This document shows, in pieces, positions 1 through 12,476 of a DNA stretch of 64,000 nt. Source of the stretch: Phorcus lineatus. Taxonomy: Eukaryota; Mollusca; Gastropoda; Trochida; Trochidae. The position numbers were made by a program, and so were the translations under genes. The stretch spans positions 63,195,022-63,259,021 of the forward strand of contig OV121081.1 of the NCBI GenBank assembly GCA_921293015.1, given 5' to 3'. Numbering within the stretch: position 1 is the first letter of the stretch; the number at the start of each line of letters is the position of its first letter. The notes under the pieces were generated by a model. That model ran no database searches. It was not told the origin of the DNA and worked only from the letters and a program-made list of their open reading frames with translations.

Positions 1-1119
1 TTAAATAAAGATAGTCAGTACATGAATGTTTTAGTTCAGTAAATGATTTCACTATTACATGTACTAGTATACCTAGACCTACATGCATTGAACAGTGACT
101 GTATGCTTAACTGTACAACAGAGGTTCTATTTGCAAAGTTGTTGTTTATATTCAGTTTGAATGTTTCTCCTTCAAGTTATAAATTAGAATTTCTTTACAT
201 TCTTCGATTAAAATTCCGATGATTTTCACTACAAAAGTAATTTGTTTCTTTCGTAAAGTGTTTTTCCTGCTTCAATCATTCACGTGAACATGATCCTTAT
301 CCTAGCTTTAATGTTCATATCATATGGCCACTAAGAACATGCAGGGACATTATCTTCAATGTTATCATGATCAAGAGCACATATTTGGGTTAATGATACG
401 AGATGAAGGTTCTGTTCCCAAATGTAAGGCTTCGTTTACTTTTGAAAAGGTACGAGGCATGTAATGTAATATAATATAATGTAATGTAATGTAATGTAAT
501 GCCTGGGGCAGTCTGACACTGCTTATAGAACATCATTTTTGAGGTTTTCTGACATCTTGACAGTTCTTTTATTAACAGATTGCGTTAATCATAATGCTGG
601 TACCAACCGTGCTGTTTCATGTTCACCACAAGGGTAAATCTATTTATGATTATAAACGTTAACTCCTGATGAAAAGCTGTTGAAGACGCTGTTATCTCCC
701 AGCAAAGAAACTATGTTTTCTACATGTAAATATTAGTAAGAAACTATTGATGTGAAACAGTTGGAAGACTCCTGAAATCGCAGTTAAACAGAAAGCAGTT
801 GTTTAAAAGCTTTTTGATAAAGATCAGATCATATCATTAGGTTGCAAGAACCTTTGTACAGGCAATTTTTTACAAATGAATTTCTCAATAGCTGACAGTA
901 CGTCCTATGGGAACTGCCACCCCTTGACTCAGTACCTTATCGGTGTGTGGTGGTTTGTGTGCTTCAGAGACCCCGAGAGCTATGCAAGTCAGAGCTTACA
1001 TGCTCCTGGCTGGACAGCATAAGCATAAGTGATCCTTGTCTAGTTCCTGGGTCAACAATAGCCTTTTTGTCGACAGCCAGTTTTACGTCTGTTGACCAAA
1101 CAGCACAGTACCCCCTATT
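1..1119. other. Gene-free AT-rich flank
   Basis: No coding exon is seen on either strand. It holds a short TAATG microsatellite and, from about 905, a 50-bp motif that recurs at 3134. Confidence 0.5.
460..501. repeat. GTAAT pentanucleotide microsatellite
   Basis: Imperfect run of GTAAT/ATAAT units, read directly from the sequence. Confidence 0.9.
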
Positions 1120-2173
1120 AAGAAGAAAATTGAGGCGCACAGTGTAATTAAGTTTTTACATTTGAAGAACTATACTGCACGTAAAATTCATAATGAGATT
1201 ATATCTGTTTATGACAATGACAGCCCATCCTATGACACTGTTGTTAGATGGCAAAGGAATTTCCAAACATGCCAGATGTCCCTCGCAGATGAGCCAAGAA
1301 GTTGACGCCCCTCACTTACTGATGATATGGGTGTCATCAAGAAGGTTGAGACGCTGGTTCAAGAAGATCGCCGCGTAACTCTACAAACGATAATGCATGA
1401 AACAGTTCCGAGTTATGGAAGTGCATGGAACATACTCCATAACCAGTTGCATATGTCCAAAGTATCAGCACGCCGGGTTCCTCGTTTAATGACTCCATTG
1501 CAAAAACAGAATCGAAGGGACATGTCACGGCAGGCATTGGAGCTTCTGGAACAAGACGAAGAGGATTTCTTCAAACGTCTTGTTACCATGGATGAATGCT
1601 GGGTCTATCAATATGACCCTGAGACAAAAGAGATGAGCAAAGAGTGGAAGCATGCTACGTCACAACCTCCCAAAAAGGCCAATGTGCAAAAGTCTGCAGG
1701 AAAGGTCATGGTGTCTGTTTTTTGGGATTGTCGTGGAGTCAGCTTGACGGATTATCTAGCTAAGGGTTAGACCATCACTGGAGCTTATTACTGCAACCTG
1801 CTGAGCAAGATACGAGATGCCATTAAACGGAAGCGCCGCGGAATGATCACCAAAGGTGTACGCCTGTTAGCTGACAATGCCCCAGCTCACACTTGTCAAG
1901 CAGCTGCTGTGGAGGCACGGCGATGTGGCTTTGAAATCTTACCGCCCTATCCCCCCCCCCCCCCCCTTTGTACCAAGTGACTTCTTCTTGTTCCCCTAGA
2001 TGAAAAATCCACTTCTTGGACCTCGTTTTGAGGACACCAATGACATCATTCGAGAGGTGGAAGCTTTGTTTTCCATGAAATCAGGGGTCTTCCATTCAGA
2101 CGGCCTGCGCAAGGTCAAGAAGCGATGGGGGAAATGTGTATCTCTGGATGGTGACTATGTAGAGAAGTCTTAA
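1120..2173 (+). pseudogene. Broken mariner-family transposase
   Basis: This is a decayed mariner (Tc1/mariner superfamily) transposase, the DNA-cutting enzyme of a cut-and-paste element. One frame gives the N-terminal helix-turn-helix region (FLHLKNYTARKIHNEI near 1145), then VTMDECWVYQYDPE with the first catalytic Asp near 1590, LLADNAPAH with the second near 1870, a C-terminal MKNPLLGPRFED, and the ending GDYVEKS with TAA at 2171-2173. The frame is broken by TGA inside the SLADEPRS region (about 1303), TAG at 1768-1770, a C homopolymer near 1951-1967 that blurs the frame, and a TAG near 1999. No start Met is seen. Length is close to a full mariner (about 345 codons). It cannot make active protein. 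Confidence 0.9.
1951..1968. repeat. Poly-C tract inside mariner pseudogene
   Basis: A run of about 17 C residues where intact mariners encode a Pro-rich YPPYSPDL-like stretch. It looks like slippage expansion after inactivation; its length could also be an assembly error. Confidence 0.8.
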
Positions 2174-5100
2174 AAACATGAGAACAAAATAAAGTTTGTA
2201 CATTTGATATGTGTCTGTGATAATTGAAACTTTATATCCCCTCGTTTAACATGAAGGAAGTTTCCTCTTTATGTCATAACCGCTATGATAAAGTCTCCAA
2301 TATCTGGTCCTTGATGCCTCAAATGTAATCAATAACGCTATGGACTCAGTACCTTCCATCAAATTCCATTTATCTCATCTTATTTGTTTAGTTATAGACA
2401 AACTCATTATCTGCGAATACATTTATAAAGACTAACGGAAACCTGGATAACGCCTATGTCAACTTCTCTTTGAGGTAGATAGAAACCTTATTAATCAAAT
2501 TGGTCGGATCCTTTGTTCTTGTTATTGAAAATTTATATTTAGATGTTGTTTATAATTCATAAACTCTACAATCACTCTGACGAGCTTGGTGGAGCCTTTA
2601 ACAATAGCATTATATGAGATTTAATGACTTCTTCTCACCCAATTGTGTCTTGTAAGTGCTTCACAAAGTCATTATCACTCTTTTATAAGAGACCTTGTGT
2701 AGATAATCTAATACCGACATTTTGATGAAATGTTGTAAAGAAAGTGGAGGATTTCATATGAAAAAAATGTTCTAATTAGATTCGATGAAATAAATAAATA
2801 TTATTCTATAAATGAACAATGTTTTCCTTGTATATAAAACCATAAGAATATCTATTAAGTAAGGAAGATAAATGGAAACCTCCGACAAGGCAAGAAGATA
2901 TTTGATGCCGAGCAAGCCTGTCACATTACGTAAATATGTGTTCTCTCTGAACTAACGAGAGTTCATACCGTCCAGCTAATACTAGCTGAATCAACTTTGA
3001 TGAATGCAATAAAGTCATTGAGTCTGTATTTGAATGACATGAATCCTTAAAGATATGTTTTATTCAGATTTGATGTCGGTATGTGGGAGTAAATGAGTGG
3101 ACTCGATTCTAAAGTGATCTTTTTAATGAAAAGTAGTTCCCATGGGAACTACCATCCCTTGACTCAAATAGTATGGTGGTTTCATTAAAAGTTTTGTGTT
3201 AGAGATTATTTAATTATAAATTACATTATATGATAAATTGCGTTTTTATAATGTCCCGGCTTTATTGTTATTCCACGAGGTCAATTAGGTTTGATACCCA
3301 CAGCCCGCGAATATTACATTTACTGTTACAACGTATATCAAGTAATAAAGGTCACCATCCAGCTGTGCCATTTGTGCATTATCATTTGTTAAAAGGAACC
3401 GACTTGAGAATAACTTTTAATCTCCTTTAGAACCTTTAATTTCGTTGGTTAAGATAACTGTATTTTTACACCCATCTCTGATAAGTTCTCAGAGGGTAAA
3501 ATGACTCAAAAATAAAATAGTTATTTCTTTAAGGCCCTTAATTTCGTATCACAATGTTTTCAAGCACTTGAGTGCTGGCTTTGGGGGATCGCAAGGGAAG
3601 TCGATTACCCTAGTTCCATTAGTCTACAGTGCCGTACATTTAAGTACCTGGTTTAAATTAAAGTAAGTTTCTCACGGAATTGGTATTTAAGTGGCATTCA
3701 CTTTACCTACTGATTGTTTGATTTGAAAGAAGTGATTTTAATGACTTTTTGTTTTGCCTTGATGATTTCCATTATACTCATTAATTGAAAATATCTCAAG
3801 TTTACACCTATAAACGCCAAATGTAATACAATAGGTAGTATTCAATGAAAAAAGAACAACCAACTACAACCAACCAAAAGGGGAAATCACACTACCCTTT
3901 AACATGAGTACTAGTTATGTAACTCATCACTATCAACCAAAACCTGTCTTGTCGTCTGTTTGCATTTTTCCCATCGAGTGACTGCCTCTATCTTGCAGCT
4001 TTAAATGTCCTTTAAATTTTCTATCAAAATAGCGAGTTTAAACCTCAGAATAATTAAAAATACTTGTTTTCCTAAAACTTTATTTTTCCAAATAATGTTA
4101 CTTTAAATTTCCAGGTTTTCATCTAAACATGTTTAATTCAGCCCCTATTTCGCATAATTGCTCTGTTGAATAAATAACCCTAAGAGAGGTAACTGCCAGG
4201 GATTGTCATTTAGGCCATGTCTACCGATATGTCTAAATTTAAGTAGTGGTAATCATTTTATTACCTTACTTCCATGTTTTGAATTGGTAAATTTACCTTT
4301 TATTTGTTTTTTCATGTAGGTTATGTTAGCTTTGTTTAGAAATATTGCAAGTTTGTTGCAAGAGGTGAGCTTGTCGACATTTTAGATTTATAATTTGTTT
4401 CTAGGAGTAAGATTACCATTTTTCTAATTGCTTCTGCAGGCAATATCCATGTGTTTGTAAATATGTATTGCATGTCATGTGTCTGATGTGCATATTTAGA
4501 TATTTTGTAGGTCTTAAAGTTGTCTTGAGTGTACTGAATGGGGTTGTTTACAAGCTTAGATATTCTCTGCACTCAGATCAATCCTAAAAAGTCTGAACTA
4601 ACAATCAGAACACAACCCCGCCGGACCATCCTCACACACGTCTCTCTGTTTGTTTGGATGTTTACACTTGCAATGCATGCGACTGCTAAAAAAATAGCAC
4701 TGTAAAATGTTTCTTAAGACAGATTTCAAACAGATTTGACAGAATATGAGAACACCAAGTCCGAATTTTATGAGCTTTATTTCTGATCAAATTTTTTACT
4801 TTATCTTGTGCCATTAATCTCCAAAAGAACCCAGTAATAAAAGAAGATGTCAACATAAGAGTTTTGAAAGTACTGGCATTTAAGATCCTTCCATTGTATT
4901 CCTATTGATTCCTTCCAGATCTGAACCGTCTCAAGCCGATAAATCAAGAGGAAATATCGACGTTCGACTCAGGTTAGCAGGACATTACCACAAAACTTCG
5001 CCAAGCGTAGAGTTATTGCACCAATTACCGACAATACGAGGCGATAGATGTTACAGTGACTAACAATTGTCATTTCTCCATGTTATTTGTGGAACAACAT

Positions 5101-6496
5101 CAAAGGAACCCGTCTAAATGGAAATGGATCAAGGCTGAATGGTAATGAACAATAAACTGGGTGACTTAGTTTCATATTTCTTCTCATGTGGAACACTCGG
5201 AAGCAGCATTTACACAAATTGGAAACACGTGTTAGTGAATGGACGCACTTGAGACCTCTCTTGCGGGATATGTTCATGTTTTCATCCTGCATATCTGAAC
5301 CAAGACCTCCGTTATTGTTGACGTCAAAGTGTAATAGAATTTTTTATTGTGAGATCACTTAACCTTTACGATGTGTACATTTTCGTTATTCAAATTACCA
5401 TCCTATATCTAAGGATATATATTTTTTTTATTTTTTGCATTATTTTGATAAGAGATATCTATGGCTGCGTGAAGAAAGTAGATTACAAGCTTATGTTTTA
5501 AATCTGTTCATAAATTATTTGTTCATGGGGCCGTGAATTGAATTAACTTGAAACTTAAAAATTACAAGCTGGAATAATTCATGTACTGACATTCAGGCCA
5601 AAGGTGCAGCGCTGAAGAAGAAAACTAATAACTTCTACATCAAAGATAATAATTCTTTTCAGTCTAACTAATTCATATTTGTTCTTTTTTTTTAAACCGT
5701 CTAAGAAAAACACAAAGATTGTATTAGCTGTCGTAATCTACCATTAAAACAAACATTCATGTGTAAAACAATTTGTAGATGGTGAATGCAATAATCTTGA
5801 AGAAATTTAATCCTCAAATTAAATGTACTGGGAATAGTGAAAGACATGAATTTCTTCTTCCGGGTGTGATCTACAATAGGTATCTGAATTTTTATTTGTA
5901 TATTTCAAAGTAGAGAATCTCCATAAACTACTATCAGTGGTTGTTAAAGTAACACTCGTAGCAGTGTTCGATCAATGAGTGGGGCTTCAGCGAACTCTTT
6001 ATTAAATATCCGTGATTCTATCCTTGCACAAAATTTCAAGGAAGTTATTTTAGTTGCCAATATCTAGGCAACAATACATAACCATGACTACATATGTAAA
6101 GCAGTCTACAAACTTTAAAATCCACTTTCATCTCCTGATTGTTCAAATATTGAACATTTCAGAATACTTCTAGTTGTTCAAACACACCAAATAGAAACTT
6201 CCTTCAGTGGTCAGGCGGTCAACAAAGTGACGAATCTTCGTTAAGATGAAATAAGAAGATAAAACAATAACCTTCAAAAAAATTTATTACATCATAAAGT
6301 GGAGAGATATCTGTACAGAGATAATTTTCTGATTGCATGTGAGAAACATTGGACATACATATAAAATGTTCTGGAAAGTTAACTTTACAAATTTACAAGT
6401 TTCAACACAGTGAATACATACGCGTATATGATTCCCTTCTCTAAGATGTAAACTTTTCGTTACTATTTCGTGGAATCATGCCTTCACATTATTTGC
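2174..6496. other. Gene-free repeat-derived DNA
   Basis: AT-rich sequence with no exon-like GC-rich stretch and no convincing protein similarity on either strand. A TATCCCCTCG motif near 2236-2246 after the mariner stop could be the outer end of its 3' terminal repeat; no matching 5' end was found. Confidence 0.45.
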
Positions 6497-8090
6497 AACA
6501 CTCAATTCAAAGCATATAATGTTCATAAATCAGTTAAAAATGTTCTTAACAATTAAATCAAAAGGTTTTACTGTTATTGTGAATCGACGTTGTGAATAGA
6601 CATTCTAAGATAACTTTATTTTGATGAAATTTCAAAAGGTCGGCCTGACAAACATAATTTTCAATAGGTTTTTTTTCTGCTTAATTGAAACTTTTATCAC
6701 ATGTTTAGTAACATCAGGATAAGTTATATATAAAAGACGTGCACGAAAACAAGTGGAAAAATATCTTTTTTTAAAAACCAAGGTGTTAATGTACACCAGT
6801 AAGGAAGGAAATATCTGAGATTATCAAAAGCATCCATGAAATGTTATATAGATTAATTTATATCAGAGGGTCACAATCCTGCATCTGACGAGCTATTTTA
6901 TAACATTATGTCAAACCCTGTAAACTTGCATTGACTTACATCTTGCTAATTCAACACTGTTGTAGTTTTCTTAGTTCTCGGGAAAATTTGTATTAGTTCC
7001 TTGTTGCACGGACGGACGACTTAAGGGACGGACTAGCGGATGCCTTGTCTGCCAATAAGCTTATAAGGCCATTTAGATCTAATGAGCTAAATGCATAGGA
7101 AAAAAATCTTTTGTACAAAAGGGCATTAACGGACAGCAACATGGTATTTAACGAAACTTCAATATTTTATCCATTAGCAGAAAATACTTCATACATATTC
7201 CCGAAGTTCCAGACCGTGACAGAATTATTTTTAAAATGTAATTCATATGACTTTTAATTTTCCAAATAACAACTGATATTATCCCCATAGGTTCCGGGTA
7301 TTGCAGTTAATCGTCTTTAGATGAAATTGACTCGATAAGCCATCTCCTGTACTTATCCAATGAAAAACTGTTCTATGTTCCTTGATACTTTTTAATCACT
7401 GTGGTGTATGTCTAATAAGTTCCCCTTTACATTAAGAAGTTAAGATGATGGTTTTCTATTAACATCCTACTCTAAATCAATCTCCTTATACACGATACAA
7501 TTGTTTATAAATGTTAGAATAGAGGTTTCAGAATACTGTTAATAGTAATGGAAGATGAAAACAATATCAAACATGTGGCGAAATATTGGTTTCAATGACA
7601 TGTAAGAACCTTTTATAAATGGAGAGATATATGACACTGTAGCAGAATTAGCGAGTAGTAGTTCGCTCTGTGTGTTACCACAACGTGCTCTACAATGATT
7701 TCAATCATGGTCATGAATATCTTTACCCTAAGGGATTGCAGTCCTAAATTGTGACTTCATACGACATGATAACTAGTCCCCTGAGTTTATCGATTCAATG
7801 CAGCCACAAACCAGCCAGACTCCTTGTCACTGAAACATAGCTATAGAAAAGACGTACGGTCTGTTATCTTAGGCCCCGCTTGTGACAAGTGTATTGTATT
7901 GTAATTAAAGTACTTCAATATCATTCTTCCTCATTTTAACAAAATCATTTCCCTATGCATAAGGTAGAGTCTAAATTAAATCATACACAACCAATACATC
8001 ATTCTCTCCCAACAGAGGTAGATCCGTCATAAATTCCTATACAATTTATGACGGAGCTACCTCTGTGGAGAGAGAATGCCAATAAATGGG
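6497..8090. repeat. Tandem duplication, copy A
   Basis: First copy of a large direct duplication. Shared landmarks with copy B include a stretch about CGGCCTGACAAACATAAT (6640/8238), GTTGCACGGACGGACGAC (7004/8561), CCCCATAGGTTCCGGGTA (7283/8835) and TAAGGTAGAGTCTAAATT (7961/8988). Copy A carries about 540 bp (7311-7850) that copy B lacks. Confidence 0.85.
8000..8078. repeat. Near-perfect foldback (hairpin)
   Basis: Arms 8000-8035 and 8043-8078 are inverted copies of each other (CATTCTCTCC...AATTTATG/...). A small MITE-like palindrome is the simplest reading. The right arm recurs at 9425-9455 in copy B. Confidence 0.85.
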
Positions 8091-8097
8091 AATTTTG

Positions 8098-9460
8098 TGT
8101 TTCTCAATTCAAGGCATATAATGTTCGTAAATCAGTGAACAGTTTTCTTAACAATTAAATTAAAAGGTTTCATTGTCATTGTGAATTGACGGTAATGATG
8201 AACAAACATTCTTTATCCTGATGAAATTTCATAACATCGGCCTGACAAACATAATTTTCAATAGGGTTTGTACTGAGAAACTTTAATCCCATGATCAGTA
8301 ACACCAGGATTAGTCATATATAAAAGACGTGCACGAAAACAAGTGAAAAACAAATATTTTTAAGGAAGGAAAAATCTGAGATTATCAAAAGCATCCATGA
8401 AATTTTCTATACATATAAATGTATCAGAGGGTCACAATCATTTTACGATTTATTTTTAACAATATGTCCAAACCCTGTCAACTTTCAATGACTTACATCT
8501 CTCTATTTCAACAATATTGTAGTTCTCTTAGTTCTCAGGAAAGATTTGATTAGTTCTTTGTTGCACGGACGGACGACTTGAGGGACGGACTAGCGGGTGC
8601 CATGTCTGCCAATAAGCCAATAGGGCTATTTAGATCTAATGAGCATCGGAAAAAAATCATTTGTACAAGAGGGCATTTAACGGACAGCATCATGGTATTT
8701 TACGAAACTTCAATATTTTACCCATCGGCAGAAAACGCTTTGTACTTATTCCCGAAGTTCCAAACCGTGACAGAATTATTGTTAAAATCAAATTTTGTAT
8801 GACTTTTAATTTTGCAAATAACAACAGATATTATCCCCATAGGTTCCGGGTATTGCAGTAATTTGTATTTAGAAACGACGCTGGGTCTGTTATCCTGGGC
8901 CCTGTATGTAACAAGGGTATTGTATTGTAATTAAAGTACGTCAATATCATTCTTCCTCATTTTAACAAACACAATGTCCTATGCATAAGGTAGAGTCTAA
9001 ATTAAATCAGACAGAACCAATACATCATTAACTCCCCAGATAAAATCCTATACAACCTCTCTCTTATTAATAAAAAGGCTTCTTGTTCTAGTAATGTAGA
9101 ACGCTGATTGGATGCAATCAAATTTAGTTGTGCAATCAGCGACGCCGTTTTAAAGAGTTGACATTCAAATCGCCTAAATTATTTCTCTCAGCTTTCCAAA
9201 AGCTAAACGTTATTCGAATATGCACATTGCACTTTGAGTATTCTTTAGAAAACACATACGACTCTTTTTGCGACTGTATCATTGCAAAGGTCTGTGTGAC
9301 GACACGTTAAACATGCATGCGGTATTTTCATTGGCTGAAATATTGCCAGGTAGTTAAAGTTGCAATATTGCGCCGGTTGGGAAAACCGCCGGAAGCCCGT
9401 ATTAAGACAGAGGTTGTATAGAAATTTATGACGGAGCTACCTACCTAGAATGCCAATACA
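8098..9460. repeat. Tandem duplication, copy B
   Basis: Second copy of the block at 6497-8090, in the same orientation. It lacks the 540-bp segment of copy A but holds an extra inserted element at 9053-9416. Confidence 0.85.
9053..9416. mobile_element. MITE with CAACCTCT terminal inverted repeats
   Basis: Ends CAACCTCTCTCTTA and TAAGACAGAGGTTG are inverted repeats, flanked on each side by TATA (9049-9052 and 9417-9420), which fits a TA target duplication as used by Tc1/mariner elements. Copy A at 8036-8050 is the matching empty site. No transposase is encoded. Confidence 0.8.
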
Positions 9461-11405
9461 TTGGAAATGTGCGTGTCTGATCCGAGTACTGCTTCATACA
9501 GGTTTTGTTTTGTGATCCTCACTTTAGCTAAGCGGCGAAGACTTTAGGAAGCTATTGGTACAGTTTGATTTGAGATAATTCAGGCATTTGATCGTTGAAA
9601 CGTGAGCAAGGTGAAAGGTCATTGACAAGGGCAACTGACACGACCTTAAGAAATCATTCAGAGATTTCAATGAGAGTGGAATGTTTAGACATTGTCATAT
9701 ACATTGCATAATTGCCGAAGCCAGTATGCTACCATGCAGGATGATAATATTATTTTTGTGTTCATATTAATTCATTTGCACTGCTTCTTAAAAAAATCTA
9801 CCACTCTACCACACGCCTTTACCAAAGCTAGTCCAAGCGAAGAAAGCAATTGTGGTGTAAAACACCGATCAATCTCATCATATAAGTCTTCAGTTGAGAA
9901 GAAAGAGATTGAAAGGGAGGACTGGGCACCGTGGTGAATCTTCATACATATATAATAATACATATATAATAATACATATATAATAATACATAATAATAGA
10001 AGTTAAACATATACATTTAGACGGTGGTTAAGTCAATTCAAACTACGACATTATAAACATGATTCAAATTATGTCGCAATCAATGAGTCCTGACTAAGAC
10101 GAGATGAGATCAGGAGAAGGAACCGTGAGGCCAGTTACAGTTTCACCTGGCGATTTGAAAAACACCTACAGTTCATATAATCATTTTTATAATACAAGAG
10201 GCGATAAACCGAAACCTTGCTTTTCCTTCCAACAGATATATAATACATACCTGTACGGCAAAGATATCGGTGTTAAATCAGAAATCGTTAATTTAATTTG
10301 GTGAAGTTTGGTCGTTGATAGTAATGCAAGTCCTCCGACAATGTAGTCCAAACAATTTATAACAGTATATTAAAGGGGTGATAAAACTTGTTCTGTCGTT
10401 CATTTACGCTTTGAAAAGGTCGAAGATAGATCTCTGTTTAAATTTCCGATACAGAGCAGAGACCCGGTTATGCACAACCTTGTTTATATGTTTTATAGAT
10501 ACATATCTATTATCAGGGTCCGGCGCCCGGGTCACATTCTATGTCGTCACTTATTATCCAGAAGGAGTGAGCTTCCATTACTAATCGGAATCACTTTGGG
10601 TCTGCTGATGTGTGATATATACAATAAAAGTACTTTAAATATAATTAGAAAATAGAAAATATTAATCCACATGTAAACGTTGCGAATGAAGAATTAATGT
10701 AATAAACCGTGTTACATGAAGCGCACGTATAACACACTCTGAAGTGTCACTCGTCACGTCTACCATGTTTGACCATGTCTTTCATCACATGAAACGTAAA
10801 AAGTCCAGGGCCCGTCAATGCTTTGGCCATTTGTCCGACACGGTACATGTTTTCAGGCCGCTTCTCTGACATCTGCCCTTCGTGTCAAACGCCACTGCCG
10901 AGGTTCCAGGATGGTAGCAACAGGGTTCATGAGGTCACAGCTATACAGTTGGCCAGTGGGCTTTCGAATAAAAATATAACAAATATATAAATCATTTAAG
11001 CTTTGAGTTATGTTTCAAATGGAAATTACCAAGCAAATTAATTTTTAAAAATTGAAAGTATTAAAACTTCAAATATCAAAATCTGCATACATATACGCGA
11101 AATCAATATCAAATCAATATTTACTTATCATGAATTTTGAAGCAAATTCCAGCTCATAATGGAGGATGTTCATGTATAAACCACCAAGGATTGGACAGAA
11201 AAATGCTGTTTATAAACATGGCAATTCACAACACTGAAAACACCAAACTTTACGCACAGGTAATCTATTTAATAGATCTTTGTGTTTTTTTGCTAATTTG
11301 AAGTTATTTGACGTAAGCGGGAAGTGGTGATATGTTAGCTCCGTTTGCTTCTATACTTGTTTTATTTTGAACAACTTCGGACAAAATAGAAGCTGACTAT
11401 GAGTT
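9461..11405. other. Gene-free interval
   Basis: No supported exon. A TA-rich microsatellite lies at 9946-9999. A GC-richer patch at 10800-10960 stands out from its surroundings, but its frames are short and no family is recognised. Confidence 0.4.
9946..9999. repeat. ATACATATATAATAAT microsatellite
   Basis: Three tandem copies of a 16-bp unit, read directly. Confidence 0.9.
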
Positions 11406-11733
11406 TTCATCCTGCTAAATCAGCGTATATGAATCCGCTCTCGCTCCTTCCTAATACTCTGATCTCATTCAAGCCAAGCTAGCTATCTAACCAGCCAATG
11501 AGACGACTCGCACTCAGCAACAACGGCACAACCCGGATGGAAAAAAATTGTTGAGTTCAAGCTAGTACCTTCAAGTTCCGTTATGAACGACATTTCATTG
11601 GCTGAAAAAAAAATAACAGGTGAGTATAGCCACGAATATCAAGCCGCCAGCCATACGAGGGATTTAGCCCAAAAGAGATCGGTGTATTAGGAAGGAGCGA
11701 GAGCGGACTCATAAACGTTGATTTAGCAGGATG
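11406..11733. mobile_element. Inverted-repeat element (MITE-like)
   Basis: Long terminal inverted repeats: CATCCTGCTAAATC at the left is mirrored by GATTTAGCAGGATG at the right, and the match continues inward through about 65 bp including CCGCTCTCGCTCCTTCC. ATGAGTT at 11399-11405 and 11734-11740 looks like a target duplication. Another copy of one arm lies near 37132-37203. No coding capacity. Confidence 0.75.
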
Positions 11734-12197
11734 ATGAGTTGTCTGGTCGAGTTCGATCTGATGACGAGCGTCATGGACCTGGTGGAAACTATTCTCAAAT
11801 ATAATGCAATTATTCCTCAATGCTTAACGTTCTCACATGAACGTATTTTGGCGAATTACTGCCATTCCGTTTTTGGTTCGTGGAATAAGGAGGGAACTTA
11901 AGTTACGTTCAATGTTTTGGGATATTCTTCCGTTTAAGCATATCCATGTCTGTCCATAAAGTTCAGTTGTCATAATGTCAATTCTTTTCAAGTCAACATC
12001 GGTTTGGGGTAATTTAACTCAAGAACGTAGTACGAATGGGTTTTCAGTTATATAGGTGTAAGCGATACATACAATATTAATGTGAAGTGTCTTCAAGAAC
12101 TTTTGAACGTTTAGAAATGAAGTACAATATCAAGAGTGATAAGACGTGGGTAATGGGTATTCATCTCTTCTTCTATCCGCTCAGATTGGATAAAGTG

Positions 12198-12476
12198 TCA
12201 CATAACCTTTACAATTTTAAAAGATAGGTTTAAACATTTGAATTCAAAATTAACTGACTTGCACTCCATCTTGCTGACGGAGAAGATGCGCATCAAGTAG
12301 TCACGTGACTTGTTAGCTTGATGAGTACTGGGCACTAACAAGTACACGCCGGGGTCGAGGAAGAAACGCCCGGATGTTTCCCGGTACTCGGCGTACGTCT
12401 CTTCGTTCTCCGGCATCAGCGGGTCGGACGAGAGAAAGAAGTCTTTATTCAAGGCACAGCTCGGGCGCTCTCGGAG
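12198..12476 (-). CDS. Calpain exon 10, end of CBSW domain
   Basis: Acceptor TTTCAG then LRERPSC in phase 0. It contains DFFLSSD and [18 protein letters not shown], typical of the calpain beta-sandwich. The last 15 or so codons before TGA are AT-rich and look intronic; a usable donor GTCAGT occurs after SKMEC. Confidence 0.8.
   Translation of the reverse strand, partial: LRERPSCALNKDFFLSSDPLMPENEETYAEYRETSGRFFLDPGVYLLVPSTHQANKSRDYLMRIFSVSKMECKSVNFEFKCLNLSFKIVKVM

Noticed and set aside
10800..10960. GC-richer patch as a possible further calpain exon (a minus-strand frame includes MSEKRPENMYRVGQMAKALT)
   Set aside because: It shows no EF-hand, C2 or calpain similarity, and no splice-phase match to exon 10 was found.
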